NCBI GenBank assembly: GCA_012797975.1
Contig: JAAZOD010000006.1
Coordinates: 1 to 59,846 of the forward strand
Source of the DNA: Pelolinea sp.
Lineage (GTDB): Bacteria > Chloroflexota > Anaerolineae > Anaerolineales > Anaerolineaceae
Direction: 5' to 3'
DNA: 59,846 bases
The notes under the pieces were generated by a model that was not told the origin of the DNA, made no database searches, and was given only the letters and a program-made list of their open reading frames with translations. Below, in pieces: positions 7,385 to 16,220 of this stretch; positions within the stretch are counted from its first letter, which is position 1, and each line of letters begins with the position of its first letter. The position numbers and the translations under genes were made by a program.

Positions 7385-8704
7385 CTATGCCATTTCGTAC
7401 TCTTCGGAATGGATCTGTTTTTTGAAAATCCCCAAATGCTTGAGGATGGGCTGCATGGCTTTAAGCATGGGCAGCGGACCGCATTGGAAGAAATACAGGT
7501 CCTGCTTTTCAGCGGGCAGATAACGCTCCAGGATGGCCTGAGAAATGTATCCGTTTTCGCAGGGAATCCGCTTAGCGGGTTTCTCCAACACATGCACCAC
7601 CGTGAGGTTCAGCTCTTTCTTCAACTTCTCAATATCCTGGTATGCAATGATGTTTTCCTCATCATAGCTGCCGTAGAAAAGGAACAGAGGACGCCGGTCT
7701 TTCTGTACAGCCAGCGTGTGCAGGATGCTCAGGACGGGGGCGATGCCAATGCCGCCCGCCAGCATGACCAGTCCTTTCTTTGTCCGCTCATCATCCGGCG
7801 AGAAATTGCCGTAGGGACCATCCACATAGACAGTCTCTCCACCCTTCAGATCACCCAGTGTGGAGGTGAAATCTCCCAGCGCCTTGATGGTGAAGCGCAC
7901 TTCGTCCTTTAAAAGGGCATTTCCCGAGAAGGAAAACGGATTGCGGTGCAAGGTGAAGGGGGAGGTGTTGACCGTGATCCAGGCCACCTGCCCGGCTTTG
8001 AAGGCCATGCCGGCGTGCCCGGCCGGTTTGAGTACCAGCGTCCACACCTGGGGGACCTCTGTGATGATCTGGCTTACGGTGTAGGGATGCTTTTTAAGTT
8101 GCAGAGGTTTCAGCAGGCGGGTGATGACGATCATCACGAGCCACACTGCGATCTCAAAGATCCACGCGATGCGCATAGGCATTGTGGCGGAATAATAATG
8201 CACCTTGAAGATATGGATCAACCCAAAGACCACGATTACCAGCGTGAGCAGAGTGTGGATGGCATGCCAGACGTTGTAGTCCAGCTTGAGCTCCTTGCGG
8301 TACACCGAAGTGATGACGATGAGCAGCAGACTGAACAGCCCGATCCACCCTGCCTGGGTCCACCAGGGGGCAGTAAAAGGGTTGAAAAGCAGCAGGATAT
8401 TCGGGTTATTGACCAGCAGGATGAAAGGATGCACCAGCACGAACGCCACAGAAATGACCGAGAGCAGATGGTGCATTTTATAAACTTTCCCCATATCAAA
8501 GATATCTGCCAAAAAGGTTAGGCGGGTGGTGGGGATGAGCTGGAGGCCTGCCATGGAAAGCCCCAGGAAACCCAGCAGGACCGAAAAATCGCGCCAGAAT
8601 GAGCGCAGATAGGGCAATTCAAATATCACAAAAACCAGCAACGGTAAAAAGATCAGGATCAGATAAATCAGAATGAAGAAAACCGCTTTGTGTTGTTTGG
8701 TCAT
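7385..8704 (-). CDS. Ferric-reductase-like transmembrane flavoprotein (COG4097-type)
   Basis: This 439-aa protein has a membrane part (about 1-200, six hydrophobic segments). Its histidines at about 78/79, 92, 147/150 and 164 fit bis-His heme b coordination of the ferric-reductase/NOX fold. A ferredoxin-NADP reductase-like part follows, with the FAD motif RNPFSFSG (254-261), the NAD(P) motif GGIGIAPV (about 317-324) and a C-terminal CGP (Cys408). It should carry electrons from cytoplasmic NAD(P)H across the membrane. It lies 31 bases downstream of a membrane-anchored five-heme cytochrome gene. This makes a short electron-export chain (NADH to flavin, heme b, then outer cytochrome) a reasonable inference. 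The acceptor is unknown. Confidence 0.88.
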   Translation of the reverse strand: MTKQHKAVFFILIYLILIFLPLLVFVIFELPYLRSFWRDFSVLLGFLGLSMAGLQLIPTTRLTFLADIFDMGKVYKMHHLLSVISVAFVLVHPFILLVNNPNILLLFNPFTAPWWTQAGWIGLFSLLLIVITSVYRKELKLDYNVWHAIHTLLTLVIVVFGLIHIFKVHYYSATMPMRIAWIFEIAVWLVMIVITRLLKPLQLKKHPYTVSQIITEVPQVWTLVLKPAGHAGMAFKAGQVAWITVNTSPFTLHRNPFSFSGNALLKDEVRFTIKALGDFTSTLGDLKGGETVYVDGPYGNFSPDDERTKKGLVMLAGGIGIAPVLSILHTLAVQKDRRPLFLFYGSYDEENIIAYQDIEKLKKELNLTVVHVLEKPAKRIPCENGYISQAILERYLPAEKQDLYFFQCGPLPMLKAMQPILKHLGIFKKQIHSEEYEMA

Positions 8705-8735
8705 TCAATGCCTTCTTTCATACTCTTTTCCACAC

Positions 8736-9857
8736 TCAAGGACGGAGGGAAAGGTCACAATCTACCGCTACCACGTCCGAAAGGTCTTCGATCGAGTCAA
8801 ACAGCAACTGCAGGACATATTTTCCGTTATGCACGTAGCCGGCAGGGTCTTTGAGACTGAACTGGAAATTAAAGGCGGTGCGCATCAACCGCGGTGAAAA
8901 ACTGGAATATGCATTGGAAAATGCGGCTTCCTCTTCTGAAATGACACCGTCGCTGTTGCTATCTTTGAAAAGGTAGGGGTACTGGTCGAGCCAGCCGATG
9001 CTTTCTCCCAATACCTCGCTCGCATAGCGTTGCATGGCCTGATAGAGGATGGAACGTACCCCTTCGATCTCGTGGTACATCCCTTCCACCACCCCATCAT
9101 TGTCATAATCAATACCGCTGAAAGTGATATTGCGGTAATCGCTGTAGCTGGTCACATTGGAATGGCAGGTGGAACAAAGATCGGCGCCTTCCTGGGTGGT
9201 ATTGATGTGCAGACTGTGTGCGTCATGGCACTGGGTGCAGGTCTGCACGCCCACTGCATGTTCAAAACGGCCGACATATTCTTTTTGCGTATATTCATAG
9301 CCGGCGTTGCCTTCGCTGCCCAGCCAGGTGGCGGAAGCAAAGGCGTAGTGCGGGGTGATGAAACTGCCATCCGGGATGATCTCATCATCCGTGAACCCTA
9401 ATGTGGCGTCCACGACCGCCGTGCCGGCATCCAGGCCGCTGTGGCAGGTGGCACACAGGGCATCATTGGGTTCCAATGCAACGCTGGCGCCGGAAGGGTA
9501 ATTGACCGTACTCAACTGTTCGGCCTGCTCGTTATGGCAAACTTCGCAGGAAATGACCGATTCGATGGCTGCCGGTTCATCCACACTGAACGCTTCGCTG
9601 CCATCCTGACCGAGATAGTCGATGAAACCCTGGCCACTGTGGCATTTGGCACAATACTGCGGAACTTCGGCAGGTTCATCCTCATTCCAATGGGTGAAGG
9701 CCTCGGCTGCAATGTCGGCATGGGCGGACCCCCACCATTTTGTGCTGATCTGCTGCACTGGCTCGCTCTGGCTCTTGTGGGCATTGATGGAATAGATCCA
9801 ACCCGTTAGAAGAAAGACTATGATGAGCAGGAAAATGAGAAAAGCATACTTTTTCAT
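8736..9857 (-). CDS. Membrane-anchored pentaheme c-type cytochrome
   Basis: This 373-aa protein starts MKKYAFLIFLLIIVFLL, an uncleaved anchor. It has five CxxCH heme attachment motifs near residues 69, 104, 135, 207 and 228 (CAKCH, CEVCH, CATCH, CTQCH, CSTCH). The C-terminal third lacks heme sites but has two Ca-binding-like loops (DYDNDGVVEG and DSNSDGVISEEE). The start at 9857 is preceded by AAGGAGG, whereas the longer frame has no such signal. The heme part resembles NapC/NrfH- or doubled-CXXCH-type cytochromes, but I cannot name a subfamily. It heads the operon with the ferric-reductase-like gene and should sit on the outer face of the membrane. Confidence 0.9.
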   Translation of the reverse strand: MKKYAFLIFLLIIVFLLTGWIYSINAHKSQSEPVQQISTKWWGSAHADIAAEAFTHWNEDEPAEVPQYCAKCHSGQGFIDYLGQDGSEAFSVDEPAAIESVISCEVCHNEQAEQLSTVNYPSGASVALEPNDALCATCHSGLDAGTAVVDATLGFTDDEIIPDGSFITPHYAFASATWLGSEGNAGYEYTQKEYVGRFEHAVGVQTCTQCHDAHSLHINTTQEGADLCSTCHSNVTSYSDYRNITFSGIDYDNDGVVEGMYHEIEGVRSILYQAMQRYASEVLGESIGWLDQYPYLFKDSNSDGVISEEEAAFSNAYSSFSPRLMRTAFNFQFSLKDPAGYVHNGKYVLQLLFDSIEDLSDVVAVDCDLSLRP

Positions 9858-10042
9858 GCAGACCTCCTTGGTCGGTGTGTTCATCAGCCGGGAGAGACTG
9901 AAGCTCTCATATCCACTAAAGCATTGTAGCAAATTTTAATGGATTTTTTGCAATTATTCCAAAATCGACCGTATTTCTCGTGAGAAAAAGGCGATATCAG
10001 TGTAAACTTAATCATATCCATGGCGGTAGATGAGGTGGATTT

Positions 10043-10555
10043 ATGATCACACTAAGGAAAATGGAACTGCAGGAGTTCAACGATTATATTAAAAATTCAG
10101 TGCCATCCTTTGCCAAAGAATTGGAAAAAACCGGAGAGTTCACAAAAGCGCAGGCCGAAGAAACTGCTCAACGGCAATTCAACGAAATCCTCCCCAACGG
10201 GATTCAGAGCGAAGGGCATTATTTTTTCAATGTTGTGGACGATGCAAAAGGAAAAACCGTCGGCATCGTTTGGGTGGCCATGAAAACGGAAAATGAGCAA
10301 ATGAGCGCGTTCATCTATGATCTGGAAATTTACGAAGAGGAGCGTGGAAAGGGATATGCTTCCGCAGCCATGCGGCAGGTGGATGAATTCTCGCGCAGCG
10401 AGGGCGCCAGCGAGATCTGGCTGCATGTGTTTGCCAACAACAGCATTGCCTTCCACTTGTATGAAAATCTTGGATACCGTATTCGCAAGACGTTCTACGC
10501 AAAAGACGAAAAAACTGCCATGAGCTTTCGCATGGCGAAAAGTCTTCTGGATTAG
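10043..10555 (+). CDS. GNAT-family N-acetyltransferase
   Basis: This 170-aa protein has the GNAT acetyl-CoA motif A with ERGKGYA at about 100-106, followed by the helix AAMRQVDEFSR. Motif B is LHVFANNSIAFHLYENLGY, which contains the typical N..A..LYE.GF/Y pattern. The substrate is not predictable. It has a GAGGTGG ribosome site and lies 35 bases ahead of cdd in the same direction, so the two are probably co-transcribed. Confidence 0.9.
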   Translation: MITLRKMELQEFNDYIKNSVPSFAKELEKTGEFTKAQAEETAQRQFNEILPNGIQSEGHYFFNVVDDAKGKTVGIVWVAMKTENEQMSAFIYDLEIYEEERGKGYASAAMRQVDEFSRSEGASEIWLHVFANNSIAFHLYENLGYRIRKTFYAKDEKTAMSFRMAKSLLD

Positions 10556-10590
10556 TGCCTGAAAATTAAAGGTAAAGGAAAGGATCAACG

Positions 10591-11010
10591 ATGGTAACAC
10601 AGGAAAAAAAGAACGAGTTATTGAAACTGGCCGTGCAGGGGTCGAAAAATGCACATTGCCCTTATTCCCATTTTCGGGTGGGGGCAGCCGTGTTGGCGAG
10701 ATCGGGCAAGGTGTACCTGGGCGGGAATATCGAGAATGTCTCGTACGGGGCTACCGTGTGTGCCGAACGGGTGGCGATCTGGAAAGCGGTATCGGAAGGG
10801 GAAAAGGAATTCGAAGCCATTGCGGTGGTGGGACCCGGGAAAAAAGAGGCCTACCCTTGTGCGCAGTGCCGGCAAGTCATGGTGGAGTTTGGGCTGGATT
10901 GGCTGGTGATCAGCGGCGACGAGGAAGGGAACTATATGGGAGAAAGAACGGTGGGCGAGCTGGTTCCTTTTGCGTTCGTACCTTCCGCACTGCTGGGGGA
11001 AAAGGATTAG
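10591..11010 (+). CDS. cdd: Cytidine deaminase
   Basis: This 139-aa protein is of the homotetrameric type. The zinc site is Cys57 in CAERVAI, with Glu59 as the catalytic proton shuttle, and Cys90/Cys93 in PCAQC. The length is normal for the family. It deaminates cytidine and deoxycytidine to uridine forms in pyrimidine salvage. It converges on the BMP-type ABC importer operon across one shared terminator. This supports a nucleoside substrate for that importer, since import plus cdd would make a salvage module. Confidence 0.95.
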   Translation: MVTQEKKNELLKLAVQGSKNAHCPYSHFRVGAAVLARSGKVYLGGNIENVSYGATVCAERVAIWKAVSEGEKEFEAIAVVGPGKKEAYPCAQCRQVMVEFGLDWLVISGDEEGNYMGERTVGELVPFAFVPSALLGEKD

Positions 11011-11028
11011 CATCCGGGGTAAAGAATG

Positions 11029-11059
11029 AAGAGGACCTCTTTTAAGAGGTCCTCTTTTT
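11029..11059. terminator. Bidirectional terminator between cdd and the BMP importer operon
   Basis: AGAGGACCTC pairs with GAGGTCCTCT around TTTTAA. T-runs lie on both sides, so it can stop cdd transcription from the left and the importer operon from the right. Its right end touches the stop codon of the permease gene. Confidence 0.85.
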
Positions 11060-12014
11060 ATTTCTTCTCTTCCCGCACGAAGGGGGTTCCCAATGCGCTG
11101 GGCGTGCCGAAGCGGTGAGTGTTGCGTTCTGCCCAGGTGATGAACACCAGAACCAGAATGGTGACGATATATGGCAGCATATTCAGGAAGGAGGAGGGTA
11201 GGGTTGTTCCGGCGGCCTGCATGCGGAATTGGATGGCGTTGATGCCGCCGAATAACAGGGCGCCCAGCACGGCGCGCAGCGGATTCCAGGTCGAAAAGAT
11301 GACCAACGCGATGGCGATCCAGCCGCGTCCGCCGGTGATATTATCTGCCCAACCCTGCAGATAACCAAGGGAAAGGTGAGCGCCGGCAATCGCCATAAGC
11401 ACCGCCCCTGCAACCGTGTAGAGGAAGCGCATTTTTGTCACATCCATGCCCAGCGCGTCAATGGCCTGCGGATTTTCCCCAACTGCGCGCAGTTCCAATC
11501 CCTGTCTTGTTTTATAGATATAAAACCACATCAGGGGAATGAGCAGATACAGCGCATATACCAAAATATCCTGGTTGAACAGGGCTTCACCAATGTATGG
11601 AATTTCGCGCAAGTAGGGAATGGGAATGCGTTCAAAGGATGGACCCTGCAGCCCGACCATGGTCGAATTTCCGGGCCCCAGGCGCTGCCCCATGAAGCTG
11701 GCCAATCCGGTGCCGAAAATGGTCATTGCCAATCCGCTGACCACCTGTTCAGCGCGCATTGTGATGGTCAGGAATGCATGGATGACCCCCAGAATGATCC
11801 CTACCAGTACGGCTGTCAACAAACCGATCCAACCATTGTTGGAATGATACGCGGCAGCGAACGAAGCGGCTGCCCCGACCATCATGATCCCTTCCACCCC
11901 CAGGTTTTGAATGCCGGAACGTTCGGTCAGAATTGCCCCGAAGGTGGCATACAGCAAGGAAGTGCCTGCCCGGATGGTGATCACAAGGATGGAAATGACA
12001 AATGCTTCATTCAT
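11058..12014 (-). CDS. BMP-family ABC transporter permease 2 (NupQ/YufQ-like)
   Basis: This 318-aa polytopic protein of the BPD_transp_2 type starts MNEAFVISILVITI. It has the family segments GIQNLGVEGIMM and GLELRAVGENPQAIDALGMDV. The ATG at 12014 is chosen because AAGGAGAAAACGCTC precedes it inside the upstream gene. It overlaps that gene by 8 bases, typical of coupled subunits. With the other permease and the ATPase it forms the membrane channel for the lipoprotein-bound substrate, probably nucleosides. Confidence 0.93.
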   Translation of the reverse strand: MNEAFVISILVITIRAGTSLLYATFGAILTERSGIQNLGVEGIMMVGAAASFAAAYHSNNGWIGLLTAVLVGIILGVIHAFLTITMRAEQVVSGLAMTIFGTGLASFMGQRLGPGNSTMVGLQGPSFERIPIPYLREIPYIGEALFNQDILVYALYLLIPLMWFYIYKTRQGLELRAVGENPQAIDALGMDVTKMRFLYTVAGAVLMAIAGAHLSLGYLQGWADNITGGRGWIAIALVIFSTWNPLRAVLGALLFGGINAIQFRMQAAGTTLPSSFLNMLPYIVTILVLVFITWAERNTHRFGTPSALGTPFVREEKK

Positions 12015-13098
12015 GAGCGTTTTCTCCTTGCTTTTTTGATCGGGTGCGGGTGATGGTGATTTTGTAAGTGTTGAAAATGGAACCGCCCAGCATGAAGAAC
12101 AGGATCGCACCCTGCAAAATGCTGGCCACGGCTGCCGGTGTTTGCATGGCTATCTGCAGTTGATCACCGCCCACCAGCAGTGCGCCCATTAAAAACGCTA
12201 CCACGAGAATTGCCCAGGGGTTGAGATTCGCCAGCCAGGCGATGATGATGGCGGTATATCCATAACCTACCGTCAATCCCATATATAAACGGTGGGCGAT
12301 GCCCGATACTTCAGCCATGCCTGCGAGACCCGAGAGACCGCCGGAGATAAGCATGACCAGAATGATGTTTTTTGTGATATTGATGCCGGCGTAGCGGGCC
12401 GCTTTGGGGTTTTCACCGATCAAACGGATTTCATAGCCGCGTTTGGTGCGGCTGAGAAGAAACCACAGCAACACGGCTGCCGCAAGTGCAAAGAAAATGC
12501 CATAATGAACACGGCCGGTCAAGCGCGGCAGCCAGGCGGCCTGGACGAACTGTGCAGTGCCCGGAAAACCGAATCCTTTGGGATCCCTCCATGGTCCAAG
12601 ATACAGATATTCCACCAGCAGTGTGGCAATATAGTTCATCATCAGGGTGGTCAGGATCTCGTTGACACCGATGCTCGATTTCAACCCAGCCGGGATCAAT
12701 CCCCACACCGCACCTGCCAATCCACCTGCCAGGAACATGGCAGGCAAAAGCAGGGAGGAAGGAATGGCGTCTTTCAAGAATAATGCCACATAGGCGGCTG
12801 CGATACCGCCCATTGCCAGCTGGCCTTCCGCACCAATATTCCAAAAATGCATGTGGAAAGCGATCGAAACCCCCAAGCCGGTCAACATGAGCGGAATGGC
12901 TTTTACCAACGTTTCGGATAACGCATAGGTGCTGCCCAGCGACCCCTTGACCATTACGGAATACGCTTGGATGGGATTGATGTCGAAGAAAAGGAGAATA
13001 AGCGCGCTGAACAGGATGGCAAGGAAAAAGGAAAGGACGGGGATCAAAAAACCAGATAGCCGGTTACGGTCGGTACGTTTCTCAAATTGAATTCTCAC
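12007..13098 (-). CDS. BMP-family ABC transporter permease 1 (NupP/YufP-like)
   Basis: This 363-aa polytopic permease has a long N-terminal membrane part and the segments FHMHFWNIGAEGQLAMGG, GVNEILTTLMMNYIA and GYEIRLIGENPKAARYAGI. These are characteristic of the first permease in BMP-lipoprotein importers (nucleoside and sugar types). The gene overlaps both neighbours: 4 bases with the ATPase and 8 with permease 2. This supports production in fixed ratio. Confidence 0.94.
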   Translation of the reverse strand: MRIQFEKRTDRNRLSGFLIPVLSFFLAILFSALILLFFDINPIQAYSVMVKGSLGSTYALSETLVKAIPLMLTGLGVSIAFHMHFWNIGAEGQLAMGGIAAAYVALFLKDAIPSSLLLPAMFLAGGLAGAVWGLIPAGLKSSIGVNEILTTLMMNYIATLLVEYLYLGPWRDPKGFGFPGTAQFVQAAWLPRLTGRVHYGIFFALAAAVLLWFLLSRTKRGYEIRLIGENPKAARYAGINITKNIILVMLISGGLSGLAGMAEVSGIAHRLYMGLTVGYGYTAIIIAWLANLNPWAILVVAFLMGALLVGGDQLQIAMQTPAAVASILQGAILFFMLGGSIFNTYKITITRTRSKKQGENAHE

Positions 13099-14651
13099 GC
13101 GCTCTGTTCCACCTTTCCATGTTTTTCGATTGCTGAAAGCGGTTGGCCTGCCATCATCAATCCGATGGTTTCCAGGGGAGTGGTTTCCGGATCAACCGTT
13201 CCCATGATCTTCCCTTCGTACATCACGATCACACGGTCGGAAAGCTGATTGATCTCTTCCAAATCTTCGGAAATCAAAAGAATGGCTGATCCTTTTTCAC
13301 GTTGTTCCAGCAGCGTGGAGCGTACAGATTCGGTAGCTCCCACATCCAACCCACGGCTGGGATAGACTGCGATCAGCATCCCTTGGCTGGCAGTGATCTC
13401 TCTTGCCAGGATCAGGCGTTGCTGGTTGCCTCCCGAGAGCAGGCGGGCAGGTGTATCGGAGGAAGGGGTTTTGATATTGAATGCATTGATAAGACGATCT
13501 ACAAATTGAACGATGCTTTTCTTTTTTACCAATTGCCCCTGAACAATGGGTGGGTTGCGATATGCCTTCATCACCAGGTTGTCCGAGACAGGCAGATTGG
13601 ATGCCAATCCCACGCCGATGCGATCACCCGGCACGTGGCTGATGCCGGCACTGATCACTTTGAATGGCGAAGAATTGGTGATATCCTGCCCGTTGGCCGA
13701 TATTTTTCCCTGGTCGATATGGCGCAATCCGGCGATCGCCTCGGCCAACTCACGCTGTCCGTTTCCGGCAACGCCTGCCACCCCCAGGATTTCACCGGCA
13801 CAAATCTGCAGGTTTACATCGACCAAAGCCGGCAAACCCTTATCGTTGGTGGCATGGACATGCTCCAACTGCAAGACCGGATTTCCGGCTTTACATTTTT
13901 TCTTTTCCAAATGGAAGAGAATATCGCGCCCCACCATCAGACGCGCCAGTTCTTTTTTCGTGGTCTCTTTGGTCAACAGATTGGAAACCACATGCCCTGC
14001 CCGCAGCACGGTTACGCGATCGGAAAAAGCGGTGACTTCATTGAGTTTGTGGGTGATCAGGATGACCGCTTTACCTTCATCGGCCATTTTGCGCAGAATC
14101 TTGGCCAGGTCTGTAGCTTCTTCGGGGGTCAACACTGCGGTGGGTTCGTCCAAGATCAAGGTTTCCGCGCCACGGTAAAGCAGGCGCATGATCTCAACAC
14201 GCTGCTGTTCGCCAACCGACAATTGCCAGATGGAAGCATCAGGATCGACCAGCAAGTGATATTGACTGGAGAGTTCCAGAATTCGCTGTTTGACCTGATT
14301 GGCATGCAAATTCATCCCGCTTCTCTGCAAGCTCAGGATGATATTTTCAGTCACTGTCAGGCTTTCAACAAGCATGAAATGCTGATGGACCATTCCGATG
14401 CCATGCTCAATGGCATCTTTGGGGGAATGGAATTCCACTTCGCGCCCTTTGAGAAAGATTTGGCCGCCATCGGGTTTATAAAGGCCTGCCAGGATGTTCA
14501 TCAAGGTGGTCTTGCCGGCGCCATTTTCTCCTAAAAGAGCCAGGATTTCGTGCGAATAGACATCCAGATCGATGCCGTCATTCGCCAGAATTCCTGGAAA
14601 ATGCTTGCTGATCCCGCGCATCTGAACTGCCAGTTCTTTGCTTGTTTTCAT
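13095..14651 (-). CDS. BMP-family ABC transporter ATPase, tandem nucleotide-binding domains (NupO/YufO-like)
   Basis: This 518-aa protein holds two ABC ATPase domains. The first (about 8-235) has Walker A GENGAGKTT, signature LSVGEQQRVE and Walker B LILDEPT. The second (about 262-500) has the degenerate P-loop GVAGNGQRE, signature LSGGNQQRL and YPSRGLDVG in place of a normal Walker B. This pattern is usual for sugar/nucleoside CUT2 and BMP ATPases. It overlaps the first permease by 4 bases. A hairpin in the 94-base gap upstream probably lowers its expression relative to the binding lipoprotein. Confidence 0.95.
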   Translation of the reverse strand: MKTSKELAVQMRGISKHFPGILANDGIDLDVYSHEILALLGENGAGKTTLMNILAGLYKPDGGQIFLKGREVEFHSPKDAIEHGIGMVHQHFMLVESLTVTENIILSLQRSGMNLHANQVKQRILELSSQYHLLVDPDASIWQLSVGEQQRVEIMRLLYRGAETLILDEPTAVLTPEEATDLAKILRKMADEGKAVILITHKLNEVTAFSDRVTVLRAGHVVSNLLTKETTKKELARLMVGRDILFHLEKKKCKAGNPVLQLEHVHATNDKGLPALVDVNLQICAGEILGVAGVAGNGQRELAEAIAGLRHIDQGKISANGQDITNSSPFKVISAGISHVPGDRIGVGLASNLPVSDNLVMKAYRNPPIVQGQLVKKKSIVQFVDRLINAFNIKTPSSDTPARLLSGGNQQRLILAREITASQGMLIAVYPSRGLDVGATESVRSTLLEQREKGSAILLISEDLEEINQLSDRVIVMYEGKIMGTVDPETTPLETIGLMMAGQPLSAIEKHGKVEQSA

Positions 14652-14683
14652 GGTCTCATTCCAAAATAGATATGCTTTTGATT

Positions 14684-14728
14684 ATAAAGAAGCCCCCAGT
14701 TGAAGGCGAGAACCATCCTCTGGGGGCT
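14684..14728 (-). terminator. Intercistronic terminator/attenuator between lipoprotein and ATPase genes
   Basis: AGCCCCCAG (read on minus from 14728) pairs with CTGGGGGCT and is followed by TCTTTATAAT. The weak U-run suggests partial termination, which would give more solute-binding protein than transporter. This arrangement is common in ABC operons. Confidence 0.65.
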
Positions 14729-14744
14729 AAAACGGTCATGAACT

Positions 14745-15893
14745 TTATTCCGTCGGAATTGTTCCGACCACACCCTGCACAAACCAGTTCATGCTGAGTT
14801 GATCCGCGTCGCTGATGCATTCTCCTTCAGCGACCACCAGATCACCGGCCTGGTTGTAGATCGGCCCACAGAAGGCGTCGGTTGTACCGGCAATAAATTC
14901 TGCTTTCTTTGCCTCGACCAGTGCTTTTACATCATCGGGGACCAGCGGGCTGAAGTCAGCCAGTTTGACCACATCATCCGCCATGCCGCCCCAATAGGCG
15001 TGCGGTTCCCAAGTGCCATCCAGTACTGCCTGGACGGTTGAGATGTAATAAACGCCCCAGTTCCACATGGGACTGGTGAGCACGGTGTCGCCGACAAATT
15101 TGGCCATATCCGAGTCGTAGCCGATGCTCAATTTACCGGCTTCCTGAGCTGCTTTTTGTGGCTCGGTGGTATCCTGGTGTTGGGCAATGATGTCAGCGCC
15201 TTCGTCCAACAGGGCAACTGCCGCTTCGCGTTCCAGCACGGGATCATACCAGGTATTGGTCCAAACCACATGCACTTCGGCATCGGGGTTCACACTGCGA
15301 ACACCCAGGGTGAATGAGTTGATGCCGCGAACGACTTCAGGGATGGGGAAGGCGGCTACATATCCGATAAAATTGGATTCGGTCATGCTGCCCGCCACAA
15401 TGCCTGCTAGATAGCGCGGTTGCTCAATGCGGCCAAAATAATTTGCCATATTATCGGCGGTGAGATACCCGGAGCAGTGTTCAAAGATCACATCCGGATA
15501 TTCGGCTGCCACGGCTGCAGTGGGATCCATGTAGCCATAACTGGTGGTAAAGACGATCTTGGCACCTGCTTCAACCACATCACGGATGGCTTTTTCCGCA
15601 TCCGGTCCTTCCGGCACATCCGGAACTGCAACGGTTTCAATCTTATTGCCGAGCGCCTCTTCCAGCATCAGCCTGCCACGATCATGCTCATAGGTCCATC
15701 CCAGATCACCGGGTTGGCCGATGTAGATGAAAGCGACCTTGATCTTCTCTGCCGGTTCTTCAGCAACTTCTTCAGTGGTTGGTTCTTCAGCAGCGGGTTC
15801 TTCGACGGCCGCTTCCTCTGCTTTTCCGCATGCTCCCAGAAGAATCGCAACAATAAGCAGTGCAGACAACAATATCCATCTATTCTTGTGCAT
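14745..15893 (-). CDS. BMP-family substrate-binding lipoprotein
   Basis: This 382-aa protein has a lipoprotein signal (MHKNRWILLSALLIVAILL) and lipobox LGAC at Cys22, then an acidic Glu/Ala-rich linker (about 25-50). The periplasmic-binding-type BMP (PnrA-like) domain follows, with IGQPGDLGWTYEHDRG and FTTSYGYMDP. PnrA-type proteins bind purine nucleosides, and relatives bind other nucleosides. It is the first gene of the importer operon and has AGGAGGAG before its ATG. The adjacent cdd makes cytidine or mixed nucleosides likely ligands (inference). Confidence 0.93.
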   Translation of the reverse strand: MHKNRWILLSALLIVAILLGACGKAEEAAVEEPAAEEPTTEEVAEEPAEKIKVAFIYIGQPGDLGWTYEHDRGRLMLEEALGNKIETVAVPDVPEGPDAEKAIRDVVEAGAKIVFTTSYGYMDPTAAVAAEYPDVIFEHCSGYLTADNMANYFGRIEQPRYLAGIVAGSMTESNFIGYVAAFPIPEVVRGINSFTLGVRSVNPDAEVHVVWTNTWYDPVLEREAAVALLDEGADIIAQHQDTTEPQKAAQEAGKLSIGYDSDMAKFVGDTVLTSPMWNWGVYYISTVQAVLDGTWEPHAYWGGMADDVVKLADFSPLVPDDVKALVEAKKAEFIAGTTDAFCGPIYNQAGDLVVAEGECISDADQLSMNWFVQGVVGTIPTE

Positions 15894-16220
15894 TTTTTTC
15901 TCCTCCTCGATATAAAAAATTGTTGACGATCTTACGGAAAACGAACAAAAAAGCTACTGCCCACCTCCTTTCATACCTGCTCACTATGTTTTCAATGAAC
16001 ATGTGAGAAAAACGAAGTTTAAATATTATATAATGGCAATTTTGCAAAAAATAGTCTTTTTTGCAGATTGTTTTGTCAATTTATAATGTTTGTTCCGATG
16101 AATGGGAAGGGAATACAGTAAAATAGAGACAGTTTTGTTCGGAGATGTGCGTCGATCAATCTTTTCTTTCAGAACAACACCCTTTCAAGGAATTTATTGA
16201 TACGGAATTGAGAAGCGGAA
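15894..16220. promoter_or_regulatory. Divergent 327-base control region of the BMP importer and DUF89 gene
   Basis: No gene is seen here. On the minus strand a TATAAT lies at 16030-16025. The inverted repeat TGCAAAAAA (16043-16051) / TTTTTTGCA (16057-16065) overlaps the expected -35 position and could be a repressor operator for the importer. On the plus strand TAAAAT near 16120 may serve the DUF89 gene. The long minus-strand leader (about 130 bases) carries no terminator-type riboswitch that I can recognise. Confidence 0.45.

Noticed and set aside
13302-14534. Plus-strand frame of about 410 codons opposite the ABC ATPase gene
   Set aside because: It has no ribosome site or motifs and lies antisense to a full ABC ATPase.
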